Shown piece by piece: positions 18,778 through 27,967 of a stretch of DNA of 64,000 bases. Numbering within the stretch: position 1 is the first letter of the stretch; each line of letters begins with the position of its first letter. Origin of the DNA: Bradyrhizobium genosp. SA-3 (lineage in GTDB: Bacteria > Pseudomonadota > Alphaproteobacteria > Rhizobiales > Xanthobacteraceae); contig NZ_PSRT01000017.1 of NCBI RefSeq assembly GCF_004212635.1, positions 19,544 through 83,543 of the forward strand, read 5' to 3'. The notes beneath the pieces were generated by a model. That model made no database searches, had not been told where the DNA came from, and saw only the letters and a program-made list of their open reading frames with translations. Position numbers and translations under genes: made by a program.

Positions 18778-20367
18778 ATGACCAAACCCAAAGTTCTCAT
18801 TTCCGACGCGCTCTCGCCCGCAGCCGTGCAGATCTTCAAAGACCGCGGCGTCGAGGTCGACTTCCAGCCCAATCTCGGCAAGGACAAGGACAAGCTCGCC
18901 GAGATCATCGGCAATTATGACGGCCTCGCGATCCGCTCCGCGACGAAAGCGACCGCCAAGATCCTCGACAAGGCCACGAAGCTGAAGGTGATCGGCCGCG
19001 CCGGCATCGGCGTCGACAATGTCGAGATTCCCGCCGCCACGGCGAAGGGCATCATCGTGATGAACACGCCGTTCGGCAATTCGATCACGACCGCCGAGCA
19101 CGCCATCACCCTGATGCTGGCGCTCGCCCGCGAGATCCCACAGGCCGACGCCTCGACCCAGGCCGGCAAGTGGGAGAAGAACCGCTTCATGGGCGTCGAG
19201 ATCACCGGCAAGGTGTTAGGCGTCGTCGGCTGCGGCAATATCGGCTCGATCGTCGCCGACCGCGCGCTCGGCCTGCGCATGAAGGTGATCGCGTTCGATC
19301 CGTTCCTGTCGCCGGAGCGCGCCAAGGACATCGGCGTCGAGAAGGTCGATCTCGACGATCTCCTCAAGCGCGCCGACTTCATCACGCTGCACACCCCGCT
19401 CACCGAGAAGACCAGGAACATCATCGATGCGGCCGCGATCGCCAAGATGAAGAAGGGCGTGCGCCTGATCAACTGCGCCCGCGGCGGCCTCGTCGACGAG
19501 CAGGCCGTGGTCGATGCGCTCAATTCCAAGCACATCGCCGGCGCCGCCTTCGACGTCTTCGTCGAGGAGCCCGCGACTTCCAACGTGCTGTTCGGCCATC
19601 CCAACGTGATCTGCACGCCGCATCTCGGCGCCTCCACCACCGAAGCGCAGGAGAACGTCGCGCTCCAGGTCGCCGAGCAGATGTCGGACTATCTGCTCAC
19701 CGGTGCGATCTCGAACGCGGTCAACTTCCCCTCGATCACCGCGGAAGAGGCGCCGAAGCTGAAGCCGTTCATCGCGCTCGCCGAGAAGCTCGGCTCCTTC
19801 GCCGGCCAGCTCACCGAGAGCGGCATCCTCAAGGTCGAGATCACCTATGAAGGCCACGTCGCCGAGATGAAGATCAAGGCGATCACCTCCGCGGTGCTGT
19901 CGGGCCTGCTGCGGCCGATGCTGGGCGAGGTCAACGTGGTGTCCGCGCCCGTCGTCGCCAAGGAGCGCGGCATGGTGGTGGACGAGATCGTGCGCGCCGC
20001 GCAGAGTGACTACGAAAGCCTGATCACCGTCACGGTGGCGACGGAGCGCCAGGAGCGCTCGGTCTCCGGCACCGTGTACCATGACGGCAAGCCGCGATTG
20101 GTCGACGTCAAGGGCATCCGCGTCGACGCCGAGTTCGGCAAGTCGATGATCTACGTGACCAACGAGGACAAGCCGGGTTTCATCGGCAAGTTCGCGAGCC
20201 TGCTCGGCGATGCCAAGATCAACATCGCGACCTTCCATCTCGGCCGCGTCGCCCCCGGCAGCGATGCCATCGCGCTGATCGAGGTCGACGGCGCGGTGCC
20301 GGCGGATGTGCTCGCCAAGGTGCAGGCGCTGCCGCAGGTCAAGCAGGCCAAGGCGCTGACGTTCTGA
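18778..20367 (+). CDS. serA: D-3-phosphoglycerate dehydrogenase
   Basis: SerA oxidises 3-phosphoglycerate to 3-phosphohydroxypyruvate with NAD, the first serine pathway step. The 529-residue protein is the long form. The substrate-binding half (1-100, 290-315) encloses a Rossmann domain with VVGCGNIGSIVADRALGL. The 2-hydroxy-acid signatures follow (MKKGVRLINCARGGLVDE and the His in PHLGASTTEA). An ASB domain (about 320-450) and a C-terminal ACT domain (about 455-529) complete it, the latter containing DKPGFIGKFASLLGDAKINI. The ACT domain suggests feedback by serine. It is co-directional with serC. Confidence 0.97.
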   Translation: MTKPKVLISDALSPAAVQIFKDRGVEVDFQPNLGKDKDKLAEIIGNYDGLAIRSATKATAKILDKATKLKVIGRAGIGVDNVEIPAATAKGIIVMNTPFGNSITTAEHAITLMLALAREIPQADASTQAGKWEKNRFMGVEITGKVLGVVGCGNIGSIVADRALGLRMKVIAFDPFLSPERAKDIGVEKVDLDDLLKRADFITLHTPLTEKTRNIIDAAAIAKMKKGVRLINCARGGLVDEQAVVDALNSKHIAGAAFDVFVEEPATSNVLFGHPNVICTPHLGASTTEAQENVALQVAEQMSDYLLTGAISNAVNFPSITAEEAPKLKPFIALAEKLGSFAGQLTESGILKVEITYEGHVAEMKIKAITSAVLSGLLRPMLGEVNVVSAPVVAKERGMVVDEIVRAAQSDYESLITVTVATERQERSVSGTVYHDGKPRLVDVKGIRVDAEFGKSMIYVTNEDKPGFIGKFASLLGDAKINIATFHLGRVAPGSDAIALIEVDGAVPADVLAKVQALPQVKQAKALTF

Positions 20368-20374
20368 TCCTTCA

Positions 20375-20398
20375 CCTCTCCCCGCTGGGGAGAGGTGA
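20375..20398 (+). repeat. Short CACCTCTCCCC hairpin
   Basis: CACCTCTCCCC-GCT-GGGGAGAGGTG lies just after the serA stop. It belongs to the CCTCTCCCC family and lacks a T run. Confidence 0.5.
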
Positions 20399-20462
20399 CA
20401 CAGCAAGCCGACAGAGTCGGATCTTATCACGCCTGATACCGACATATTCCGACCCGCGGAAC

Positions 20463-20500
20463 AACGCCGCCTCCATCACCTGGAGGCGGCGTTTTATTTT
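20463..20500 (+). terminator. Strong Rho-independent terminator
   Basis: A perfect 13-bp stem (AACGCCGCCTCCA / TGGAGGCGGCGTT) with a TCACC loop and TTATTTT tail lies 95 bases after serA. Confidence 0.88.
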
Positions 20501-20577
20501 CCCCGCGCTCGCCAAACTTTGTGTACCAATGGCGATAAGGACGCTCCGTTCCAAATCGTTCGAAAAGGGAGAACACA

Positions 20578-21750
20578 ATGCGTGAAGCCGTCATCGTTTC
20601 CTATGCGCGCACGGGCCTTGCGAAATCCGGCCGCGGCGGGTTCAACATCACGCCGCCGATGTCGCTCGCGGCCCACGCGATCCAGCACGCGGTGAAGCGC
20701 GCCGCCGTCGACAAGGACTATGTCGAGGACTGCTATCTCGGCAATTGCGCCCATGGCGCGCCGAACATCGGCCGCCAGGCCGCGCTGCTCGCGGGCCTGC
20801 CGAAGACCACTGCCGGCGTCTCGGTGAACCGCTTCTGCTCCTCGGGGCTGCAGACCATCGCGATGGCCGCCAACTCGATCCGCTCCGACGGCGCCGACTG
20901 CATCGTCGCCGGCGGCGTCGAGAGCATCTCGATTCCGGGCGGCGGCTCGCCGAAGGAATCGATCGATCCGGAACTGCTCAAGGTCGCGCCTGACATCTTC
21001 ATGGCGATGATCGACACCGCCGACATCGTCGCCGAGCGCTACAAGCTCAGCCGCGAATATCAGGACGAGTTCTCGCTGGAATCGCAGCGCCGCATGGCCG
21101 CGGCGCAGCAGGCCGGCAAGTTCAAGGACGAGATCGTCCCGATGAAGACCAAGATGAAGGTCGTCGACAAGCAGACCAAGGCGGAGTCGATCGTCGACTA
21201 CGTCGTCGATCGCGACGAGTGCAACCGGCCCGACACCACGATGGAAGGCCTTGCCAAGCTCGAGCCGGTCAAGGGTCCCGGAAAGTTCGTCACCGCCGGC
21301 AATGCCAGCCAGCTCTCCGACGGCGCCGCCGCCGTGGTGCTGATGGAAGCCAAGGACGCCGAGAAGCGCGGCCTCAAGCCGCTCGGCCGCTTCGTCGCCT
21401 GGGCGACCGCGGGCTGCGAGCCCGACGAGATGGGTATCGGCCCGGTGTTCGCGATCCCGAAGCTGCTCAAGCGCACCGGCCTCAAGATCGACGACATCGA
21501 TCTGTGGGAGCTCAACGAAGCCTTCGCCAGCCAGTGCCTGTATTGCCGCGACCAGCTCGGCATCGATCCCGCCAAGTACAACGTCAACGGCGGCTCGATC
21601 GCGATCGGCCATCCCTTCGGCATGACCGGCGCGCGGCTCACCGGCCATCTGCTGCAGGAAGGCGCGCGCCGCAAGGCCAAGTGGGGCGTCGTGACGATGT
21701 GCATCGGCGGGGGCCAGGGCGGCGCCGGCCTGTTCGAGATCTACAGCTGA
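20578..21750 (+). CDS. Acetyl-CoA acetyltransferase (thiolase)
   Basis: This 390-residue thiolase has all catalytic residues: the nucleophilic cysteine in NRFCSSGLQ (about 87), the histidine in IGHPFGMTGAR (about 346) and the second cysteine in TMCIGGGQG (about 376). It would condense or cleave acyl-CoA, either in fatty-acid breakdown or in acetoacetyl-CoA formation. AAGGGAG precedes the ATG. The lysine- and aspartate-rich insert (KDEIVPMKTKMKVVDKQTKA) is typical of the FadA-like subgroup. Strong terminators on both sides indicate a single-gene unit. Confidence 0.93.
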   Translation: MREAVIVSYARTGLAKSGRGGFNITPPMSLAAHAIQHAVKRAAVDKDYVEDCYLGNCAHGAPNIGRQAALLAGLPKTTAGVSVNRFCSSGLQTIAMAANSIRSDGADCIVAGGVESISIPGGGSPKESIDPELLKVAPDIFMAMIDTADIVAERYKLSREYQDEFSLESQRRMAAAQQAGKFKDEIVPMKTKMKVVDKQTKAESIVDYVVDRDECNRPDTTMEGLAKLEPVKGPGKFVTAGNASQLSDGAAAVVLMEAKDAEKRGLKPLGRFVAWATAGCEPDEMGIGPVFAIPKLLKRTGLKIDDIDLWELNEAFASQCLYCRDQLGIDPAKYNVNGGSIAIGHPFGMTGARLTGHLLQEGARRKAKWGVVTMCIGGGQGGAGLFEIYS

Positions 21751-21770
21751 TCCAGGCCGCAGGAACGCGA

Positions 21771-21806
21771 AAGGGCACGGCGCCGCAAGCGCCGTGCCCT
21801 TTTTTA
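21771..21806 (+). terminator. Rho-independent terminator after thiolase
   Basis: The stem AAGGGCACGGCGC / GCGCCGTGCCCTT with a CGCAA loop is followed by TTTTT, 20 bases after the stop. Confidence 0.9.
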
Positions 21807-21943
21807 TTTGAGTTATTTGAGCGCCTACGCGGGAACTCGGGCAAATCGTGATCAACCTCTACGGTGCTATTCTAATAAAGACAACCGCAGCGAAAGGTGC
21901 TAAAGCTTGCTTGCGATGCAGCTTGTAATGGGGAGGGGCGCAA

Positions 21944-23110
21944 ATGGCCTTTTCGGACCCGAGCTCGGCGATCCAAAACATCATAGACGCGGCCGTCAGC
22001 GATTACATGGGGATGGCGGTCTACGTCTTCACGGATTTTGACGGCTCCGGCACCCCCTCCGCAAAGTTCTTCTCTCCCTCTAAGACTGAAGTCTGGGACT
22101 CAAACCATGATGTCGTGAGCGCTGCGAAGCTGCCAAATACTCTGTTCGAAATCGGATCCATTTCAAAAGTATTCACATCCAGGATTTTTTACAGTCTTCA
22201 AGGCACATATGACGGGAATACGGTTGGGTCCTGCATGCCCTCGATTTCCCTGCCGGCAGCGATCAGCGGGATTCCGGTTGCCGACATCGTCACTTATGCT
22301 TCTGGGTTTCCGCAGGACAATGACGAGCCCCCCGATCCGCGGGGACAATTCTGCCCGCCCAGCAACTTGCAGAACCTCGCCGACCTCATCGAATGGTTCA
22401 ACAGCGGACAGCACTCGTCCTGGATCTGCCCCGCGGGCCACTGCTACACGTATTCAAACCTTGCCTGGTCCCTCCTGGCTATCGTCGGTTTCAACCCGCA
22501 GAACCCCTACGTCGACGTCTATGATGAGTACAACGCGCAACTCGCGGTGCTGTGCGCGGATCTGGGCATGAACAACACCGCGTTGTTCATGACGAGCCAA
22601 GTTCCCAGCATGGCGTGTGGGTATGACGGGACGCAGCCTTACGACGTGGGTCAGAGCTATAAGCCGGGCCCAACGATGGAGTTCGGCGCCGGAGCGATCG
22701 TCAGCTGCGCCTCGGACATGCTTCAATGGCTGCTCTACAACATGGGCCAACTGCAGCCTTCAGCAACGGAATTCGCCATCCTGCAGATGCAGCAGCAGGC
22801 CAGCCCGGCCCGCGGCAAATGCGGTACGACGGGCACCTGCCAGGTGCAGACGCAGGGCCCCACGGTCGCAATTGGATGGTTCTTTCCGAAAATCGCCGGC
22901 GCGGCGGGACGTGTCCTGTCGAAAGATGGCAGCGTACCGGGCTTCAGCTCGTGGATGGGGTTTGAGAGCTGGGTTCAGAACGGCGCAAACGCTCCGTCGG
23001 GCAATGGCGTCATGGTTCTGTCCGCCGGCAGCCTCGCCTCGTCCGTGGGACAGAAAATCATGTCCACTCTTCTGAGCGCCGACGTCGAGGGTGGTTTGTC
23101 GTCGAGTTGA
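21944..23110 (+). CDS. Beta-lactamase-fold serine hydrolase (class C-like)
   Basis: This 388-residue protein has the class C beta-lactamase/penicillin-binding fold motifs: SISK (Ser72 to Lys75, the SxxK nucleophile), YSN (170-172) and a KDG in SKDGSVPGFSSW in place of KTG. It would act as an esterase, D-aminopeptidase or related hydrolase; true lactamase activity is not implied. No signal peptide is visible, which is unusual for this family. Six or more cysteines (for instance CPAGHC and KCGTTGTC) suggest disulfides and export by another route. Base composition is lower in GC than its neighbours, so it may be acquired. Confidence 0.75.
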   Translation: MAFSDPSSAIQNIIDAAVSDYMGMAVYVFTDFDGSGTPSAKFFSPSKTEVWDSNHDVVSAAKLPNTLFEIGSISKVFTSRIFYSLQGTYDGNTVGSCMPSISLPAAISGIPVADIVTYASGFPQDNDEPPDPRGQFCPPSNLQNLADLIEWFNSGQHSSWICPAGHCYTYSNLAWSLLAIVGFNPQNPYVDVYDEYNAQLAVLCADLGMNNTALFMTSQVPSMACGYDGTQPYDVGQSYKPGPTMEFGAGAIVSCASDMLQWLLYNMGQLQPSATEFAILQMQQQASPARGKCGTTGTCQVQTQGPTVAIGWFFPKIAGAAGRVLSKDGSVPGFSSWMGFESWVQNGANAPSGNGVMVLSAGSLASSVGQKIMSTLLSADVEGGLSSS

Positions 23111-23134
23111 CCGAAGTCACCGTCGCTGCGGCTC

Positions 23135-23177
23135 GATGGATTCCGGGCTCGCGCCGAGAGGCGCGCCCCGGAATGAC
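23135..23177. repeat. Half copy of GTCATTCCGGGG-type repeat
   Basis: GATGGATTCCGGGCTCGC followed by GCGCCCCGGAATGAC is the right arm of the repeat at 47883-47985. Confidence 0.7.
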
Positions 23178-23221
23178 GGCCCGAGCGAGGTCGCGGCTCG
23201 CTCGATTCATTGCAATCTCCC

Positions 23222-26200
23222 TTAAGCCTTCGCCAGCGCCGGCGCGAACACCACTTCGATCAGCGTGCCGGAATTGCCCGCGCTCTTGATGTTGAACTGG
23301 GCGCGGTTGGCTTCGACCAGCGCCTTGGTCAACGACAGGCTGAGCGCGGCGCTGTCTGCGGCATCGCCCGGCGGCGGGGTGCGGAACGGCTCCATCGCGG
23401 CGGCGACTTCGCGTTCGCTGAGACCATGGCCGGTGTCGCGGATGCGAAGCGCGATCTCGCCGCGATCGGTCAGCGCGGTCGAGACGATGACCTGGCCGCC
23501 GGCGCTCGCGAGCCGGATCGAGTTCGAGATCAGGTTCACGGTGATCTGCCGCATCGCGCGCGCATCCACTGTCACCTGCGGCAGCGCGTGCGCCAGCGAG
23601 GTGCGGATGATGATACGCTCGCGGTTGGCCTGCGGCTGCATCACCGTAACGCAGGCCTCGACGAGGTCGTTGAGATTGAGGTTGGCGAAGTTGAGGTCGA
23701 GCTTGCCGGTCTCGATCCGCGACAGCTCCAAGAGATCGTCGATGATGGCGATGACGCGCTCGCCGGAGGCGCGGATATCCTTCATGTATTCGCCATAGCG
23801 CTCGTTGCCGAGCGCGCCGAAACGTTCGGAGATCATCACCTCGGCAAAGCCGATGATGGCGTTGAGCGGGGTGCGGATCTCGTGGCTGATCCGTGCCAGC
23901 ATGTCGGCCTTGGCCGTCGCTGCGCCGTCGGCGCGGCGGCGGGCCTGCGTCAGCTCGCTCTCGCCCTTCTTGCTTTGGGAGAGATCGCGGAACACGGCGA
24001 AGAAGTTCGGCCCGTCCGGCCGCGTGCGGCCCATGATCATCGCGAGCGGAATGACGCCGCCCTTCTTCTCGCGGCCCAGCACCTCGCGGCCGTGGTCGAG
24101 CAGGCTCGCAATGCCCTGGCTCTTGAGGCTTTCGAGATAGTCGGCGACGATCTGCTGGCTCTCCGGCGCGAACAGTGTCGACAGATTCTGCTCGAGCAGC
24201 GTATCGCCGTCATAGCCGAACAGCGCCTCGGCGCTGCGGTTGCAGGCGTGGATGTTGCCTTCGGCATCGAACATCACGATGCCCTCGGCCGTGGTGTCCA
24301 GGATCGCGGCGAGATCCTCGGCGTCGGCATCGCCGGCCGCGGGCTCGAGGTCGGGCGCGTAGGGGAAGGATTCGGGGACAATCGTCTCGGCGATGACGGG
24401 CGCAGCGACGATGGGCGCGGCCTGTGGCAGCGCGCAGATCAGCGCATGCGCGCTCTCGCCGTCCCAGTCGATCGTGTGCAGATACGCCTCGGTGGCCGCA
24501 AGCGGCTCTTCGCCGTTCGCGATCGCCGCGCTGATGGTCACCGGCGTGCCGCCTTGCGACGTGCTGCTGGCTGCAGAGACGCCCGGCTCGACATAGAGCG
24601 CGTCCAGCCCGCCGGCATGCTCCAGCGCGCTCAGGTTGGCATAGCCCATGCGCGCGAGGAAGGCGGGGTTGGCGTAGAGCAGGCGATCGAGACGATAGAT
24701 CAGGATGCCCGTCGGCAACAGGTCGAGCAGCGCGCGGTCGCGCGCGGTCGCGCCGCGTGCCGGCGGCGCAGGCTCGATCAGCCATTCGGCTGCGGCTTGC
24801 GACGCTTCAAGCTCCGGCGCAGGTGGTTCGGGTGTGATCTCCGCGGCCGGCGGCTCGGATGTATCAGCCGCGATCGTCTCGCGGTCACGTTCAAGGCGCT
24901 CGGACAATTGCCGGGCGAGCTCGTTGAACGCGCTGTTCTCGACCGGCGTCAGCGTCGGCGAGCGTGCATCGCCATGCGGGCGGAACGGCACGACATTGGG
25001 AGGCGTTTCCACTGGCGTTTCCACTGACGTCTCGGGCTCGGTTGGGTGTGAAGTCGCGTCGGGTGTGGGGTCGGGCAGTTCAGCTTCAGGCTCAGGCTCG
25101 GGTGCAGGCGGTTCGATGGGCGGAGGCGGCGTCGCGGCCTCGCCCTCGGGCTCGGAGTCCGGCTCGACGACATCGGCGGACAGGCCGCGCTGCGCCGGCA
25201 CCTCGGCCAGCCGCTCGAAACGCCGGAGCGCTTCGAGCCGGTTGAGACCGTCGAGATCGCGGCAGACGCCGAAGCCCTTGAAGCCCGCGAAATTCCGCTC
25301 GCGATCGTAGATCGGCAGGCCCGCGAGCTCGACCGGCAGATGCTCGCCGCCATCGGCGGGCCAGTTCACGGTGATGCCGGCCCAGGTATCGTGGCTTTCC
25401 AGCGCCCGCGCAACGCGCCCCTCGGGATCGAGCGCAAATTGTTCGGCGATTTCGCGCCAGGGGCGGCCGAAGCCGGCGGCGGTGTGCGGGCCCATCAGGC
25501 GGATGAATTCGTCGGAGAGCAGCACAAAGCGTCCCTCGGCATCCATCTGCCACAGGAAGCGCAGCGGATGCTGATGCGGTGCGGGCGTCTCTGTGTGGCC
25601 CGACGGCAGCTCGAACATGGCTGACGTGATCGGCGCGGCCTGCGGCGACACAATGGCCTGGGCGCAGTTTTCAACCGGAGTCTTGGCCGCGGTGGTCTGC
25701 CCGGGCACCGGTTCTTGGAAGGCCTCCACGAGCGCTTCGCTCACGGCAGGTTCAGGCGCGGGCGTCATCGTCTCGGCTGTTTCGCTTGCATCGGCCGGCT
25801 CTGCGAAAGCATCGAACAATGCGATCCCGACTGGCGCATTCTGCGGTGGCGGCTTGCCCGGCATCCCGGCGTCCTGTTGCGCGACTGAAACCCGTGCTTC
25901 GGCGGCGTGCGGCATGCTTTTAGGCGAGGCCGCTGCGCGCGCATCTTGCGCGGGATCGATCAGCGCGACGAGGCCGATATCCGCGCCGGTGCCGACCCGT
26001 TGCAGTACCATCTGGCCGATGCCGATCGGCGTCGCGGCGCGGCCGCTAGTGAGCGCTTCGCTGCGGGCCCGGTCGAGGCCGGCCTCAAAGAGATCGCGAA
26101 AGCCGAGCAGGGAACGGGCGGCTTCGCTGGCGCCGACGAACATCCCGTCAGGCGCGAACGCGGCCATCGGCACCTTGGCGCCAGCGACGAGACGATGCAG

Positions 26201-26596
26201 CCGCTCGACCAGCGGCATGGGGCGCAGCGTCGGGTCCATCGCGGCGACGAGCACGCCATGGCCGCCATCGGCAAAGTCGAGCCGCGCGCAGGCGCAGGTC
26301 ATCAGCATGCCGAGCCGGGCGCCGAAGCCGCGCAGCCGCTCGAGCCGCACATTGCCGTTCGCCGGCAGGCTGCGGGCCAGCCGGGCGACCTGGCGGCGAT
26401 GGCTGTCCGCCGGGCCGAGCGTCCTGTCCGCCAGCGCCGCGGCATGCGCCGCGCCGAACAGTTTTGCGCCGACCGGATTGGCCCAGAGCACGCGCGTCCC
26501 GTCGATCGACCACAGCCAGGCGGGCAGCGGAGAGGTCGCGTGCACGGCCAGCCGGGGATCGCCCACGCCTCGCAACTGGAAATCCGAACTCTTCAT
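23222..26596 (-). CDS. PAS-domain sensor histidine kinase, PdhS/DivJ/PleC-like
   Basis: This 1124-residue protein has no transmembrane segment and no signal peptide. The N-terminal half holds PAS-like modules and long Pro/Glu-rich disordered linkers (about 480-620). A PAS domain precedes the kinase at about 740-860 (FDAEGNIHACNRSAEALFGY). The H-box is SHEIRTPLNAIIGF with the phosphoryl-accepting histidine at about 905. The N-box is TVNLISNSIRLA and the G1 box is IRDTGHGL. This is the DivJ/PleC/PdhS class that feeds the DivK-CtrA cell-cycle pathway in alphaproteobacteria. The family placement is by motif and not by search. Confidence 0.85.
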   Translation of the reverse strand: MKSSDFQLRGVGDPRLAVHATSPLPAWLWSIDGTRVLWANPVGAKLFGAAHAAALADRTLGPADSHRRQVARLARSLPANGNVRLERLRGFGARLGMLMTCACARLDFADGGHGVLVAAMDPTLRPMPLVERLHRLVAGAKVPMAAFAPDGMFVGASEAARSLLGFRDLFEAGLDRARSEALTSGRAATPIGIGQMVLQRVGTGADIGLVALIDPAQDARAAASPKSMPHAAEARVSVAQQDAGMPGKPPPQNAPVGIALFDAFAEPADASETAETMTPAPEPAVSEALVEAFQEPVPGQTTAAKTPVENCAQAIVSPQAAPITSAMFELPSGHTETPAPHQHPLRFLWQMDAEGRFVLLSDEFIRLMGPHTAAGFGRPWREIAEQFALDPEGRVARALESHDTWAGITVNWPADGGEHLPVELAGLPIYDRERNFAGFKGFGVCRDLDGLNRLEALRRFERLAEVPAQRGLSADVVEPDSEPEGEAATPPPPIEPPAPEPEPEAELPDPTPDATSHPTEPETSVETPVETPPNVVPFRPHGDARSPTLTPVENSAFNELARQLSERLERDRETIAADTSEPPAAEITPEPPAPELEASQAAAEWLIEPAPPARGATARDRALLDLLPTGILIYRLDRLLYANPAFLARMGYANLSALEHAGGLDALYVEPGVSAASSTSQGGTPVTISAAIANGEEPLAATEAYLHTIDWDGESAHALICALPQAAPIVAAPVIAETIVPESFPYAPDLEPAAGDADAEDLAAILDTTAEGIVMFDAEGNIHACNRSAEALFGYDGDTLLEQNLSTLFAPESQQIVADYLESLKSQGIASLLDHGREVLGREKKGGVIPLAMIMGRTRPDGPNFFAVFRDLSQSKKGESELTQARRRADGAATAKADMLARISHEIRTPLNAIIGFAEVMISERFGALGNERYGEYMKDIRASGERVIAIIDDLLELSRIETGKLDLNFANLNLNDLVEACVTVMQPQANRERIIIRTSLAHALPQVTVDARAMRQITVNLISNSIRLASAGGQVIVSTALTDRGEIALRIRDTGHGLSEREVAAAMEPFRTPPPGDAADSAALSLSLTKALVEANRAQFNIKSAGNSGTLIEVVFAPALAKA

Positions 26597-26653
26597 CCGA
26601 CCGGCTTTAAGTCTCGCTTGTCAGCGTGGGGCGGCTGCGCGGGAATGGCAGCC

Positions 26654-26668
26654 TTAAGAAAGAGTTAG
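26654..26668. promoter_or_regulatory. Near-consensus CtrA-type box before the kinase gene
   Basis: TTAA-GAAAGAG-TTAG lies 58 bases before the kinase start. It differs from TTAA-N7-TTAA in one base. It would close a feedback loop if real. Confidence 0.3.
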
Positions 26669-26810
26669 TATCGCCCGCAGGCGCGGGCAGGTCCACGGTC
26701 AGGGTCTCTCACATCCAGCCTAAAGCCGCGATAACCTTAATGGTCCCGAACCCGCAAGCCGCAGCCCGCTTGCATCCAAGGGATTCGCGAGGCCGTTCAT
26801 GCCTCAGCAC

Positions 26811-26915
26811 GTCATTCCGGGGCGCGCGGAGCGCGAGCCCGGAATCCATTCATCGGCGGACTCTGGGGCCCGATGGATTCCGGCCTCCCTCGCTTCGCTC
26901 GGGCCCCGGAATGAC
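26811..26915. repeat. Palindromic repeat GTCATTCCGGGGCG...CCCCGGAATGAC
   Basis: The outer arms are GTCATTCCGGGGC / GGCCCCGGAATGAC, with CCCGGAATCCAT / ATGGATTCCGG inside. The rest of the 590-base gap 26597-27186 holds the phasin promoter and no other gene that I can support. Confidence 0.8.
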
Positions 26916-27003
26916 AGCGGTGGGCACCCCATTTTCCCTCAACCACCGGTTCCCCATCCCTGGAACCTCACCCTCCCCGAGATTAAATTTTCATGACGCA
27001 TGT

Positions 27004-27052
27004 TGGATCGCATTGCGATGCACAATGTTGACATGATGCACGGCAATAATGG
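27004..27052 (+). promoter_or_regulatory. Palindromic region upstream of the phasin gene
   Basis: ATCGCATTGCGAT (27007-27019) is a 13-base palindrome with repeats of TTGC and TGCA around it (GATGCACAATG, TGATGCACGGC). PHA-linked regulators bind TGC-rich palindromes in related bacteria. Assignment to such a regulator is inference. Confidence 0.3.
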
Positions 27053-27186
27053 CGGTGCTGGGCGAGCCATCTCGTTTGTTTCGCGTTTCCAGTCTACGTA
27101 CCCGCTCAATGCGATGGCCCAAACTCGGGGCCGGCGGGCGCGCCAGAAGGCTCACTCCATTTTTTCAATTTGCGTGAGGGACAACC

Positions 27187-27621
27187 ATGACAGGTGCGAC
27201 TGATCCGTTTTCTGCCTCGATCATCCCGTTCGAGGTTCCCGAGCAGATGCGTGCGTTCGCCGAAAAGGGCGTGTCGCAGGCCCGCGAGAACTACGCCAAG
27301 TTCAAGGACGCCGCCGAGACCCACAACGGCACCGTCGAGGCCGTGTTCACCTCCGCCAGCAAGGGCGCGAGCGAGTACACCGCCAAGCTGGTGGAGTTTA
27401 TGAAGGCCAACAGCAGCGCCCAGCTGGACTTCGCCCAGCAGCTGTTCGGCGCCAAATCGCCGTCGGAAGCGCTGGAGCTGTGGACCGGCCACGCCCGCAA
27501 GCAGCTCGAGACCTTCCAGTCCCAGGCCAAGGAGCTGGTCGAGCTCAGCCAGCGCGTCGCCAATGAGACCGCCGAGCCGATCAAGGCCTCCGCCTCGAAG
27601 TACTACCCGCCCGCCGCCTGA
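27187..27621 (+). CDS. Phasin (polyhydroxybutyrate granule protein)
   Basis: This 144-residue alpha-helical protein of the phasin_2 family contains VPEQMRAFAEKGVSQARENY and ELWTGHARKQLETFQSQAKE, followed by LVELSQRVANETAEPIKASA. It coats the surface of polyhydroxyalkanoate granules. There are no membrane segments and the amphipathic helices run the full length. GTGAGGGACAACC supplies the ribosome site before the ATG. It is a single-gene unit with a strong terminator. Bradyrhizobium strains usually carry several phasins, and which paralogue this is cannot be told. Confidence 0.9.
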   Translation: MTGATDPFSASIIPFEVPEQMRAFAEKGVSQARENYAKFKDAAETHNGTVEAVFTSASKGASEYTAKLVEFMKANSSAQLDFAQQLFGAKSPSEALELWTGHARKQLETFQSQAKELVELSQRVANETAEPIKASASKYYPPAA

Positions 27622-27645
27622 GCGGTGAGGCCGGTTTGACTTGAG

Positions 27646-27675
27646 AAACCCGGGCCGAAAGGCCCGGTTTTTTTT
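27646..27675 (+). terminator. Rho-independent terminator after phasin
   Basis: A CGGGCC-GAAA-GGCCCG hairpin with flanking A/T pairs is followed by eight or more Ts, 25 bases after the stop. Confidence 0.9.
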
Positions 27676-27771
27676 CACCTCGCCCGCTTGCTTTGCGGGA
27701 GAGGTCGGCGCGCTCCGGGCGATGCGGAGCATCGTCCCGCGCGCCGGGTGAGGGTTCTCTCCCCGCGGGGA
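27675..27771. repeat. CCTCGCCCGCTTG...GGGAGAGG repeat with inner hairpin
   Basis: A copy of the CCTCTCCCC family includes the GGGCGATGCGGAGCATCGTCCC inner hairpin and GGGTGAGGG. The same layout is seen at 35121. Confidence 0.6.
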
Positions 27772-27967
27772 ATCTTACCTGCAAGGGAGGGCGCAAACCT
27801 TCATGACCGCCATCAAGCCCGATTTCATCGCGTAAAGGATGATTTCCGCTGGTTTTTCGTCCGATTGCGGCCTTGCCAAAAACGCCCGTTGCACCTAGTT
27901 TCCGCCCCGTCCAGCCCCCTTAGGTCGCCGGCCTTTTCAGGCCCGCCTTGGAGCGGCTCGCCAGGAT

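Noticed and set aside
18915..20445. Long open frames antisense to serA
   Set aside because: They mirror the serA coding sequence and have no recognisable motif or ribosome site.
23210..25027. Long open frame antisense to the sensor kinase (605 codons)
   Set aside because: Antisense to a gene with clear H-, N- and G-boxes. Arg/His/Asp-rich composition, no domain seen.
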